Shown: positions 7,381 through 15,348 of the stretch, piece by piece | Numbering within the stretch: the stretch's first letter is position 1 | Layout of the letters: the number at the start of each line of letters is the position of its first letter | NCBI GenBank assembly: GCA_964595945.1 | Contig: CAZQSL010000085.1 | Span: 1 to 16,345, forward strand | DNA: 16,345 nucleotides | From: CAZQSL01 sp964595945 | GTDB taxonomy: Bacteria > UBP15 > UBA6099 > JAJRTR01 | Reading direction: 5' to 3' | Program-made: the position numbers and the translations under genes | The notes under the pieces: generated by a model | The model's input: only the letters and a program-made list of their open reading frames with translations | What the model was told of the DNA's origin: nothing | Databases searched by the model: none

Positions 7381-8418
7381 TCAGTTGACGAAAAAGGCAA
7401 ATCTGAGGATGTCTGGATAAGTCGATTTGTTGCCGGTGATATTGCTCTTGACAGTATAGAAAGCATCGAAAGGCGTTTTACCCGAAAAGACAGCGCGGTA
7501 GAAATCATCGGCGAATACAATGCCGTCCTTTCCGGAAGTGACGTACATGGATGCGATGAAGAAACGCGTATTGTCATGTATCATCCCGCGCGCGAATACA
7601 GGATTGCCGGTGTTGCATCCTGTAGAGAGCACAGTGCGGAATGGGAGTTTCATCTTTTGAAGTTCAGTAGCCCTGATGGGCTCATTTTCACGACCTGGGA
7701 AAAATTTGTCAGGGTGAGCGTGAGTGGCAAGGTGAAGAATATCAGCATCAGATGTTTTGAGATTTCTAATTGCATCCTGCGGATTGAGTCCGAACGCGAA
7801 AGAATGGGTTGCGCCGGGGGTGGATTCGAGATTTTTACTGACTCCTGGTGCTTCCTTGCCTTCGCGATCCTTAGGTCCCTGACAGTCGAGCACAAGTACT
7901 TTCCTGTATTTGTGTGAGTCAGATACATCCTTGGGGCCGGACGTGAACGAATGGACAATCGGTACTATTTCGAAAAGCCATTTGTCGGCAAATCTGAATG
8001 TGTCAGCGGGAAAAGGCTTTTCTTCGTCGACGACGACGAGCAATTTGCAGCCCTGGAGAGCAGCGAGCATTTTGTCACTGATAAATGCCTTGCCAAGTGA
8101 TGCGCCCCGCTGGCGTGTCTGTTTCCATAGTCTTTTATAGTCTGGGGAGACGTATGTGAGAGAAAAAAGGTCTTCGTACCACACATCGAATTTATCCCAG
8201 ATGTCTATGCCTTTGTCGACTGATGTCTTGATGAACGTGTCCCCGCCCGGTTTTCCGAAGGTGGTGAGTTCGAGTTCGACAGTACCGTCTTTTTCGTTTC
8301 TGTGTACGATAATTTGCGCCCATGGATTGAGTGATGACTGTGCTGGTACGCAATGGACTGCGGCAGGTATGCCGAGCAGTACGAGCGTGAATACGATAGC
8401 TTTTACGAAGGCTCTCAT
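7381..8418 (-). CDS. Exported CHAT-domain (caspase-like) protein
   Basis: A 345-residue protein with an N-terminal hydrophobic signal (VKAIVFTLVLLGIPAAV, 5-21), probably cleaved near 23-26. The C-terminal domain (about 170-345) is CHAT-like: DILHLATHAHPD (226-237) with catalytic-type H233, then RATELQKMKL and VLSTGCNTG (263-271) with catalytic-type C268. It is followed by FIASMYVTSGKDGIVFADDFYRA, the usual closing strand-helix pair (family pattern: HLATHA...LSAC-TG...FYR.L). Both dyad residues are present, so it is probably an active cysteine peptidase. Start ATG 8418 is supported by GGAGA eight bases upstream and by beginning directly at a signal peptide. CHAT proteins are mostly cytosolic, so export is notable. 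No obvious substrate is encoded beside it. Confidence 0.85.
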   Translation of the reverse strand: MRAFVKAIVFTLVLLGIPAAVHCVPAQSSLNPWAQIIVHRNEKDGTVELELTTFGKPGGDTFIKTSVDKGIDIWDKFDVWYEDLFSLTYVSPDYKRLWKQTRQRGASLGKAFISDKMLAALQGCKLLVVVDEEKPFPADTFRFADKWLFEIVPIVHSFTSGPKDVSDSHKYRKVLVLDCQGPKDREGKEAPGVSKNLESTPGATHSFAFGLNPQDAIRNLKTSDADILHLATHAHPDKFFPGRENEPIRATELQKMKLPFRTVLSTGCNTGNPVFARGMIHDNTRFFIASMYVTSGKDGIVFADDFYRAVFSGKTPFDAFYTVKSNITGNKSTYPDILRFAFFVN

Positions 8419-8476
8419 TACTGGGTCTCCATAGTGACGATGATACAGCGATAGAAGCTGTTGTTTCATGTGTTGT

Positions 8477-8491
8477 ATTGTATAGAACAAT
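8477..8491. promoter_or_regulatory. Small inverted repeat upstream of the CHAT gene
   Basis: ATTGT-ATAGA-ACAAT is a 5+5+5 inverted repeat 59 bases upstream of the CHAT start. On the minus strand it includes TACAAT, a plausible -10, though I find no matching -35. It could be an operator overlapping the promoter, or chance in AT-rich sequence. The rest of the 8419-8539 gap holds no gene and no evident terminator for the ornithine operon. Confidence 0.2.
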
Positions 8492-8539
8492 TTAACTATG
8501 TGTTTCCAGAATAATCAGCCGAGACTTGTAGGACAGTAG

Positions 8540-9367
8540 TCAATCATCGAGCTGAAGATATTTTTTACGAAGATTGCGGAGATTGTCACCGAAATGTTCA
8601 CGGATGAATTCGTGGCCGAGGACACTTTCAATTTCGGCGATATAGAGGTCGTGAGCGAAGAGTGATTCGAGTTCGCGGACGAGGCCCATGTTGTATGTCC
8701 ACACGATGCGGCAGGGTTCGGCAGCGCCAAGAGAGCCGGCAAGAGCGACGGTCGTATCTGTAACGATATCGAGATTGCGCCCAGAGACTTCGTGCATTTT
8801 TTCGAGACCGTGAGTGGAATGGTGAAACCAGATGCCGAAGTCGAGCTCGCGACTGCCATATATGAGGGCAGCAGTCCATACGCCGCGGTTGTTGGCTGCC
8901 CGGAGTGCGGGTTCGAGTATTTCGAGTTCGCTGTCCCATAGACCGACGAAGAGCTTTTCCTTTGCGCCTTCGATAATTTCAAGAGCGCGGAGGATCGCGG
9001 CAGCGGGGTCATGTATGGTATAGACGGGTTCGATTTCGATATTTGCCGGGAGAGAAGCGAGTCCTTTTTCAGTGCAAGATATGGTTTTGTCATAGCGCGC
9101 CCTCATGTGCGAAACGAGTTGGCTGGGAGGCAGCGGTGCATACATTTCAGGGTCCGTCCCGACGACCTGCACGAAACCTTCGTCGGTGAGACGGCGAACG
9201 TTTTCATACACCTTTGCGTGAGGCACCCCCGAGATGCGTGAGATACGGTATGCCGTAGCGGGACTCTCCTTGACGAGAGCTATGTATATCTTTGCGCCAT
9301 ATATGGAAAATCCGAGATGGACGAGGCTCTGGATGAGTTCGTCATTGTTATCAACTGGTGCTGTCAT
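8540..9367 (-). CDS. TrmB-family transcriptional regulator
   Basis: A 275-residue regulator. The N-terminal winged helix-turn-helix (about 10-75) has the TrmB pattern LGFSIYGAKIYIALV, then ATAYRISRISGVPHAKVYENVRRL and DEGFV. Residues about 110-275 match the TrmB ligand-binding/PLD-like region, with EGAKEKLFVGLWDSELEIL (133-151) and later RIVWTYNMG. Such proteins bind small molecules and repress or activate nearby operons. Its ATG overlaps the stop of the racemase fusion (ATGA, 9367-9364), with AAGGA seven bases upstream inside that gene, so the two are translationally coupled. This makes it the likely regulator of ornithine degradation, with ornithine or arginine as candidate effector (inference). 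Confidence 0.9.
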   Translation of the reverse strand: MTAPVDNNDELIQSLVHLGFSIYGAKIYIALVKESPATAYRISRISGVPHAKVYENVRRLTDEGFVQVVGTDPEMYAPLPPSQLVSHMRARYDKTISCTEKGLASLPANIEIEPVYTIHDPAAAILRALEIIEGAKEKLFVGLWDSELEILEPALRAANNRGVWTAALIYGSRELDFGIWFHHSTHGLEKMHEVSGRNLDIVTDTTVALAGSLGAAEPCRIVWTYNMGLVRELESLFAHDLYIAEIESVLGHEFIREHFGDNLRNLRKKYLQLDD

Positions 9368-11274
9368 ATTTGTGTCCTTCTGATGGTCTGTTTGCCGAGT
9401 AGCAACTGGACGATTTCTATAGAGAACACTGTAATTGAATTCTGCTCGATGTCAACAGAACGCAGGGTGCGCGTGCGTGCGATCATTTCGAGGCAGAGTC
9501 GTGCTTCGCGATAAGTGATACCGCCGCGCACGGGCATTTCGAGTTCGGGTACTTCCGTAGGGTCCATGACATCGACATCAAAAGTCACATGCACGCCTGA
9601 GGCGCCCGTCGAGGCCTTACGCACCGCATGTTCCATGATTGCCTTCATGCCCATGGAGTCGATATCAGCCATGGTATAAACAGTAATGCTGTTGCGGGCC
9701 AGCAACGATTCCTCTTCGGGAGAAATATCGCGAACTCCAATCAGGACGGTATTTTCAGGGTTGACAATCGGCAAAGGGATATCGAGCCCCTCGATGCCGT
9801 GTCCGAGCGCGGCAGCCATACACATGCGCCCCGGACGTTTTTCGATGGCACTCGCAGGTGTGAAAAGATTGGCGTGCGCGTCGAAAATAATGAGTCCAAA
9901 ATCAGGCAGCCGACGCCGCAACGCCATGTAGCATGCGAGGCTATAGCACCCGTCATCACCGAACACTACGGGGATCGTCAATTCGCAAGCGTTTTCGATT
10001 TCGAATGAAACCTTGTGGGAAAACGAGAAGGATTGGGCCGGGGACACTGGTTCGGGCGGTGTTGCGGGCAGATTGCTGGTGGTGAGTGTGAAACCCGTGT
10101 CGGCTATGTTCGATTTCAGATTGAGACTCGCGTGCAACAGGTCGATGTCGTGACCTAACGCGGTGACAGTAGTGATTTCAGCGGGTCGTCTGGCGTTGCT
10201 TTTTGGCCTCTTGGCTACGTATGCGGAGGTCATGGCTGAAAGTAGTGCGCCATAGTTGGGGAGGAATGCAATTTCATCGCCGATGCTGTAATTGTCATGG
10301 CTGTCCGTCACGTCGATTATTATGTGATCGGAGCTCGCTCCGAGAATTTCAATGCCGGTGTCGACAGGTGTAAGTCCATCGATGAGGACATCTTCCCGGC
10401 CAGTATTCAGGATAGCGCGCAGGCGGATACCTTTGTCGCTGAAGGTTGGATAATTACCGAACGCGTCACGCGATACGCTCCCGATCGGCACTGACGGTTT
10501 CTTCTTGAGTTCGATGATTTCGGCACGGATTGTGAATGCATCCTGAGTAGTGCCAAGCCAGGGCGTGGCGTTAACCGTCTCGCGGCCAAGAGCGATACAT
10601 TCTCCAATACGCAACTGGTTGATGCGAGAGGGCATTGCACCGGAATGGACAAGTGGCAGAGCGCTCGAATTGCCGCCGGAGATTGTTTCGATGCGAATGC
10701 CGAAGCGGTCTTCGAGCACTTCGGCGACTTCGACAAGTTTCGACATGTTTTCGACGGTCGGTACCACTCCGCCATAACATGAGAGGTTGGTGCCGATACC
10801 ACTGATGCGGATGCCGTCGAACTTGAGTGCTTTTTCAGCAAACGACGGGAGGTCTTCAGGCCAGAGGCCTTCGCGCAGATCACCGAGGTCGACCATGATA
10901 ATGACGTCGTGGACGCGGCCCCGGAGTTCGGCGGCTTCGCTGAGCGCGCGCAGCACTTTGATTTCCGAATTGAGGCTGACATCGACGAGTTCGACGACAT
11001 CGGCAACGCGGCTGACGGGTGGAATACGAAGGAGCATGACTGGAGCTGTTACACCTGATTCGCGCAGCCGGATGACATTTTCAAACCGGGATTCGCCGAT
11101 GATGGTCACGCCGCCACGAAGCATGGCGCGCGCCACATGCGGCATGCCACAAGTCACTTTTGTAACGCCGACTACTTCAATGCCGTGGGCATTGCATTGC
11201 GTGGTGACGGCCGCGGCGTTGCGTTCGATCTTGTCGAGGTCAATTTCTATTGCCGGGTACTGATTGTGAGACAT
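9364..11274 (-). CDS. orr: Ornithine racemase fused to a degenerate arginase-like domain
   Basis: A 636-residue protein, much longer than known ornithine racemases (about 350). Residues 1-355 are the PLP racemase of the alanine-racemase N-terminal superfamily. K39 in GVTKVTCG is the PLP lysine, GDLREGL (131-137) is a family motif, and SGGNSSALPLVHSG (199-212) and LRIGECIALG (221-230) are phosphate-binding regions. It interconverts L- and D-ornithine, the substrate of OraSE. After a Ser/Thr/Pro-rich linker (about 390-420), residues about 430-625 are ureohydrolase-like: VVFGDDGC (436-443), FDAHANL (464-470), TFDVDVMDPTEVPE (564-577), GGITYREARL (584-593). Compared with arginase (GGDHS, DAHAD, DVDxxDP), D465, H467, D566 and D568 are kept. 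The GGDHS histidine is replaced by G442 and the last aspartate of DAHAD by N469. Normal arginase activity is therefore doubtful. Start ATG 11274 has a weak ribosome site; a 42-base gap separates it from the upstream gene. Confidence 0.9.
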   Translation of the reverse strand: MSHNQYPAIEIDLDKIERNAAAVTTQCNAHGIEVVGVTKVTCGMPHVARAMLRGGVTIIGESRFENVIRLRESGVTAPVMLLRIPPVSRVADVVELVDVSLNSEIKVLRALSEAAELRGRVHDVIIMVDLGDLREGLWPEDLPSFAEKALKFDGIRISGIGTNLSCYGGVVPTVENMSKLVEVAEVLEDRFGIRIETISGGNSSALPLVHSGAMPSRINQLRIGECIALGRETVNATPWLGTTQDAFTIRAEIIELKKKPSVPIGSVSRDAFGNYPTFSDKGIRLRAILNTGREDVLIDGLTPVDTGIEILGASSDHIIIDVTDSHDNYSIGDEIAFLPNYGALLSAMTSAYVAKRPKSNARRPAEITTVTALGHDIDLLHASLNLKSNIADTGFTLTTSNLPATPPEPVSPAQSFSFSHKVSFEIENACELTIPVVFGDDGCYSLACYMALRRRLPDFGLIIFDAHANLFTPASAIEKRPGRMCMAAALGHGIEGLDIPLPIVNPENTVLIGVRDISPEEESLLARNSITVYTMADIDSMGMKAIMEHAVRKASTGASGVHVTFDVDVMDPTEVPELEMPVRGGITYREARLCLEMIARTRTLRSVDIEQNSITVFSIEIVQLLLGKQTIRRTQI

Positions 11275-11316
11275 TTGTTATCAGCCTTTTCTGTCGTCGA
11301 AATCAATTTATTCATA

Positions 11317-12630
11317 TCATACATCGAGCGACATGAGAGCGGCAGCGCGGGCTGCGTCAGGAAACTTGGCACCGAATGTGCCGCAAGCGGACAGGACGTA
11401 ATATCTGTCTGGCGCGGTGCGAGTGCCGGGACCGGGCAGGAGCCGGGCACCGCCGTGTGGGCGGCAGAGCGACGAAAGGATGGTCTTTGCATCGGGAAGT
11501 TTTGAGAGTGGACCGCCAGTGCCGATGATCCATTTGACGCCGGTAAGGTCGGTACCCTGAGCGATGCGGCGCGGGCCGGTGGCAGTGTAAATCTGGCGGA
11601 CTTCGCCAGCATGGCGTTCCATTGCGGTTTCGGCAGCCCTGTGTGCGAGCCTATGGTAGAGCGCAATTGCACCTGCGTCGGTCGGGACGGGCGAGAGTGG
11701 CGGCGCGAGTGTGGGGTCGCCGATGAGTTCGAGCACGTTCGCAGCGTTGCGGAAAACGCCGAGGTCGCCCTCGACTGTGCGTCGCGCCCGCGGGACAGGT
11801 TCGGTCATTATACTGGCGATTTCAGGAGTGGGGTCAGTCACTGAATGTATATCGGTCGTGGCGCCGCCGATGTCAATGACAACGATGTCGCCGAGTGCTT
11901 CAGCGAGGAGTTCGGCAGCGACGAGCACAGCGCCGGGAGTAGGTATTATGTCGCCGCCTGCCCATTCGCGCACTTTTTCCATGCCGGGCGCGGTGATGAT
12001 GTGTCGGCTGAAAATCTCGCGAACGATTTGCCGGACAGGTTCGAGGTTGAGTTCGTCGACGCGGGGATATACGTTCTCCGTGACGAACGCTTCGAATCCA
12101 GCGTTGCTGAGGATGTCGGAAATTTCGGATGCGAGTGCCCTGTTGCCGGCATAGACAACGGGTGGTCGCGACTGGATTCGCGTGAGTGCGTGAGCGTTGT
12201 CGATGACAGCGTTGGATTCGCCATAGTCGACACCGCCCGCGAGCATTATGAGATTGGGGCAAACGGCATCGACGGCTTTCAGATCGCGTTCACGGATGGC
12301 GCCGGCAGTGACGTGACGAAGCACTGCTCCGGCCCCGAGACAGGCTTCGCGCGCGGCGCGGAGCGTCATGTCATAAGTGAGGCCGTGAGCGGTCATTTTG
12401 AGTCCCCCGGCGGCAGATGAATTTGCGAAGGTCAGAGATGCTTCAGGGTTGTGTCCGAGCGAAAGCGTGAGGTCATCGAGTGCGCGTTCGAGACCGATGA
12501 ACACATCGCCATCGTCGACGGTGGTAGGGTAGAATCCCTGTCCGAGCAAGCGCGGTACCGAGTCCATGTCGCCGAACGCGTGGACTTTAGTGAGTGTACT
12601 GCCTGTTTCACCAACGAGTATGTCGATCAA
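11317..12630 (-). CDS. GlmL/'MutL'-type ASKHA ATPase of the ornithine aminomutase operon
   Basis: A 437-residue ATPase-fold protein of the family often labelled MutL or GlmL, found beside B12-dependent mutases and in ornithine clusters (Or-4-type). The phosphate-1 loop reads GETGSTLTKV near the N-terminus, phosphate-2 is VVIDIGGATTD (middle of the protein), and the adenosine motif includes IIGTGGPLSK. It is unrelated to DNA mismatch repair MutL. A role in assembling or reactivating OraSE, removing damaged cobalamin, is a reasonable inference from context. I chose TTG 12630: GGAAGG lies six bases upstream and the family starts just before the phosphate-1 loop. Alternatives are ATG 12663 and TTG 12684, which add 11 or 18 residues without family resemblance or a good ribosome site. 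oraE ends 60 bases upstream. Confidence 0.85.
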   Translation of the reverse strand: MIDILVGETGSTLTKVHAFGDMDSVPRLLGQGFYPTTVDDGDVFIGLERALDDLTLSLGHNPEASLTFANSSAAGGLKMTAHGLTYDMTLRAAREACLGAGAVLRHVTAGAIRERDLKAVDAVCPNLIMLAGGVDYGESNAVIDNAHALTRIQSRPPVVYAGNRALASEISDILSNAGFEAFVTENVYPRVDELNLEPVRQIVREIFSRHIITAPGMEKVREWAGGDIIPTPGAVLVAAELLAEALGDIVVIDIGGATTDIHSVTDPTPEIASIMTEPVPRARRTVEGDLGVFRNAANVLELIGDPTLAPPLSPVPTDAGAIALYHRLAHRAAETAMERHAGEVRQIYTATGPRRIAQGTDLTGVKWIIGTGGPLSKLPDAKTILSSLCRPHGGARLLPGPGTRTAPDRYYVLSACGTFGAKFPDAARAAALMSLDV

Positions 12631-12690
12631 AACTTGCCTTCCAGGAGGGCGATGAGATTTCATCCCGCAAAAAATGGTGGTCAATAGCGA

Positions 12691-14886
12691 TCAGGACGCG
12701 CGCTCGTCGCGGAGTGTCTTGACGACGAAGCTTGCAACATTGATACCTTTCGTACCTCGTCCGAAGCCTGCGTCGAGACCGCATTCGACAGCGATATCAT
12801 TTGTGACCTGAGTGCCACCGCCGATGAGGAGCCGCGTGTCGCGGAGTCCCTTTTCGAGCGCGAGGCTGTTGAGTTTTTTCATGTTGATGCGGTGTATGTC
12901 ATTGTGGGTGATGATCGTGCTGATGAGAATGACCTGCGAGCCGGTTTCGACCGCTGCGTCGAGCACTTTTTCGATGGGTACGGACGTCCCGAGATATGTG
13001 CAGGCGAAGCCGTATTTTTCGATGCCGCCGTGTTTGATGTCCATGATTTCGCGCAGTCCGCAAGAGTGCTCGTCGTTGCCGACAGTGGCCGCGACTGCCT
13101 TGAGTCCGTTCGAGCGTACATAATCTTCGATCTCTTCGGCGGTGAGCAGTTTGATTTCTTCCTCGATGACGAGTTCGTCGCGCTTGATGGCGTGAGGATA
13201 GACGCCGCGAACTTCGACATAGGTACCTTCGGTGGGGTGCATTTTGCGGGTGTGGATGACCTGAGGATCGAGAAGTCCCATCTGTGCGGCCATTTTAATG
13301 GCGGCGGCTTTCGCGACGCGTTCCTCTTCGGGAAACATCAGATTGAGCACGACCACGCCATCTCCCGACCATTCGACTTCAGGAATTATGAGCGAGCCGT
13401 TTTTTGTTTTTTCGGAAGTGGCTGTGATGCGCGCGGCGGCGCTGTCATCGGGGTCGAGTTCGTCTATGAAAGGGACAAGATCAGGATTGCAGATGGTGCA
13501 GCCGCCAATGATGTCGCAAGCTTTATCGCTATCATGGTGAGCATTGTTGCCGAAGTGAGCGCAAACGGGAGCGATGTAATCTGATTCGCGCCGCACGACA
13601 CTACCATAGCCGACACCGCCCTTGAGCGAACGTGCGATGCCGTCGCCGCTACGTTCGGGATAGAGCCCGGAATCGACGAAATGGCCGGCTTCGACTGCAT
13701 TGAAATAGCCGGTTTCGAGGATTTCTTCGAGGAAGAGGATTGCGCGTTCCTTGATCTCGCGGACTTTTTCACCGAGGATGCCGTCGCGATCAATTTTGAC
13801 CATTTCGCGCAGGCCGTCGAGTCCGGCGAGCGTCTGTTTTGCTGCGCTAACGCCGCGGATGGAATTGTAGTGCCACGGGACATTGCGGCCTTCATCGGGA
13901 GTGATGGTCGACTGGATGTCGGCGGAAGTGAGACGAGATATGAGAGTGTCGAGCACATGAGTGACAGTGGTTTCGTCGAGGTCCGATTCCATGTATCGGG
14001 TATTCATCTGCGCGCGCATTTTATAATCGGAAAAGAGATCACGAAGAGCGACGGCGTAGGGAAGATCGAGAAAAACTTTAGGTGCAGGCGGAGCGGTAGG
14101 CGGTACGGTAGATAGCGAGATGTGATCTGGTGTCATGCCAGCCTTGCGGCTGAATATGCTGTTGATGGCGTGCTGCACGAGGAGCTCGGGCATGACTTTC
14201 CATGCTTCGCGGGCTGTTGCGTTAGCGTTGTGCGCGCCGTCGATCTGAAGGATTCCGCCATCAGCCATGACGTGTTTCGCCTCGGCTGCGTCGACGAATG
14301 AGCGCACCATGTTTATGTTGCGGTAAAGCACATTGTACTGCGGATCCTGATGCGCGCCGCTGATACCTTCCTCGTTGAAAAGGACAGCCATTTCCGGGCC
14401 CGCCATGCCAGATACATAAGAATGAAAATTGATGGGGCGGCCGACCTCGTCCTCGATAGCGTCGAGTGCTTTACGAGTGGCGCGGATCTGCTTACGTGTG
14501 ATGGGGACGCCGCCGGTGCCTTCGGGAGTACCTTCGATGAGGCCGTCGAAATGGCTTTGGCCGGCAGTGCGGATTACCATGATGTGGTCCGCGCCGTGCC
14601 ATGCAGCCATGCGCATGCGGCGTATATCGTCTTCGAAACGGCCGGATGCGATTTCTGTGGTGACAACGCAGTCAGGCTGTGGATCGATGTTGTCAAAGTA
14701 TTTAGCAGCGGGAAGCGGGATAGATTGCGCGAGGTCGCGCGAACATTCGCTGAAAGCGAGCTTGCCGACGAGCGTGTTGGGAGCGAGGCGTTCGCGCCAC
14801 GACCAGCCTTTGCGGCGAGGGCGGTAAGATTCGAGACTATCGAGAATTTCGTTGAGGTCAAGTTTCGTGTTTTTGTCGAGTTTCAT
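12691..14886 (-). CDS. oraE: D-ornithine 4,5-aminomutase, large (B12/PLP) subunit
   Basis: A 731-residue catalytic subunit; the known OraE is of similar size. With OraS it moves the 5-amino group of D-ornithine to C4, giving 2,4-diaminopentanoate, using adenosylcobalamin and PLP. The N-terminal ~580 residues form the TIM-barrel and accessory region (for example SYVSGMAGPEMAVLFNEEG). The C-terminal cobalamin domain has DEHSCG (605-610), a D-x-H-x-x-G motif in which H607 is the lower cobalt ligand, and GGG in LLIGGGTQV. K618 in MDIK lies 11 residues after H607, the same spacing as H618/K629 in the Clostridium sticklandii enzyme, where the lysine holds PLP. Both key residues are intact. Start ATG 14886 overlaps the oraS stop (TGATG) with GGGAGG nine bases upstream; upstream starts in the same frame lie inside oraS. 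Confidence 0.97.
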   Translation of the reverse strand: MKLDKNTKLDLNEILDSLESYRPRRKGWSWRERLAPNTLVGKLAFSECSRDLAQSIPLPAAKYFDNIDPQPDCVVTTEIASGRFEDDIRRMRMAAWHGADHIMVIRTAGQSHFDGLIEGTPEGTGGVPITRKQIRATRKALDAIEDEVGRPINFHSYVSGMAGPEMAVLFNEEGISGAHQDPQYNVLYRNINMVRSFVDAAEAKHVMADGGILQIDGAHNANATAREAWKVMPELLVQHAINSIFSRKAGMTPDHISLSTVPPTAPPAPKVFLDLPYAVALRDLFSDYKMRAQMNTRYMESDLDETTVTHVLDTLISRLTSADIQSTITPDEGRNVPWHYNSIRGVSAAKQTLAGLDGLREMVKIDRDGILGEKVREIKERAILFLEEILETGYFNAVEAGHFVDSGLYPERSGDGIARSLKGGVGYGSVVRRESDYIAPVCAHFGNNAHHDSDKACDIIGGCTICNPDLVPFIDELDPDDSAAARITATSEKTKNGSLIIPEVEWSGDGVVVLNLMFPEEERVAKAAAIKMAAQMGLLDPQVIHTRKMHPTEGTYVEVRGVYPHAIKRDELVIEEEIKLLTAEEIEDYVRSNGLKAVAATVGNDEHSCGLREIMDIKHGGIEKYGFACTYLGTSVPIEKVLDAAVETGSQVILISTIITHNDIHRINMKKLNSLALEKGLRDTRLLIGGGTQVTNDIAVECGLDAGFGRGTKGINVASFVVKTLRDERAS

Positions 14887-15245
14887 CAGGCGGCGCCTCC
14901 CTTCGCGATGTCCCAGCATTCACCATTGATGAGCATACGGCCAGCTTCCCGTGTGTCGACATTACGCGACTGCATGACATTGATGACCGCACGGCCAACG
15001 CCGTGTCCAAGTATGCCGTGTTCGGTCAGGCCGGAAATAAGAGCCTGCGCTTCGAGACTGGTGAAGCCCATGCGCATGGCGATGGAACGCTCGATCGATG
15101 GTGTTGTATGAGTGCGGGCGAGATCGATCAAAGGATCGGTGATCTGATCGGCGAGCGACCAGAATCGCGCCTTGAGTTCGTCGTCCGTGAGTCCGGCGAG
15201 GTGCGCGCGGCGTGTCTGGTAATCGTCTGGACGTTCGAGTTTCAT
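14886..15245 (-). CDS. oraS: D-ornithine 4,5-aminomutase, small subunit
   Basis: A 119-residue protein, matching known OraS (about 120). It is mainly helical: RPDDYQTRRAHLAGLTDDEL (5-24), FWSLADQITDPLIDLARTHT (28-47), SIERSIAMRMGFTSLEA, then GILGHGVGRAVINV, which resembles the segment following the family's helical core. It forms the heterotetramer with OraE and helps assemble the active site; it carries no cofactor lysine. Start ATG 15245 has GGAGG seven bases upstream; upstream codons in the frame have no ribosome site and no family resemblance. ortB ends 103 bases upstream, and I see no terminator or promoter in that gap. Confidence 0.95.
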   Translation of the reverse strand: MKLERPDDYQTRRAHLAGLTDDELKARFWSLADQITDPLIDLARTHTTPSIERSIAMRMGFTSLEAQALISGLTEHGILGHGVGRAVINVMQSRNVDTREAGRMLINGECWDIAKGGAA

Positions 15246-15348
15246 AGTTGCGCCTCCGGGTGATTGGATGTTGAAAAAGAAAGGCCTCAGTTGCGGAAAT
15301 GCCAGCGGATCATTGGCAAATAACATCAATATCTTGTGTGAATAAAAG

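Noticed and set aside
9364..11274. Two separate genes for racemase and arginase
   Set aside because: The frame is continuous with no stop, and no ribosome site with a start codon is evident between the domains; a plausible Ser/Thr/Pro-rich linker joins them.
11317..12684. DNA mismatch repair MutL
   Set aside because: This family is often mislabelled MutL. The protein has ASKHA phosphate loops and no GHKL motifs.
12892..13584. 230-codon plus-strand open frame inside oraE
   Set aside because: It is antisense to oraE, which is intact and has all its catalytic motifs.
15246..15348. Promoter or terminator between ortB and oraS
   Set aside because: I found no hairpin with a T tract and no paired -35/-10 elements; the gap looks like ordinary operon spacing.
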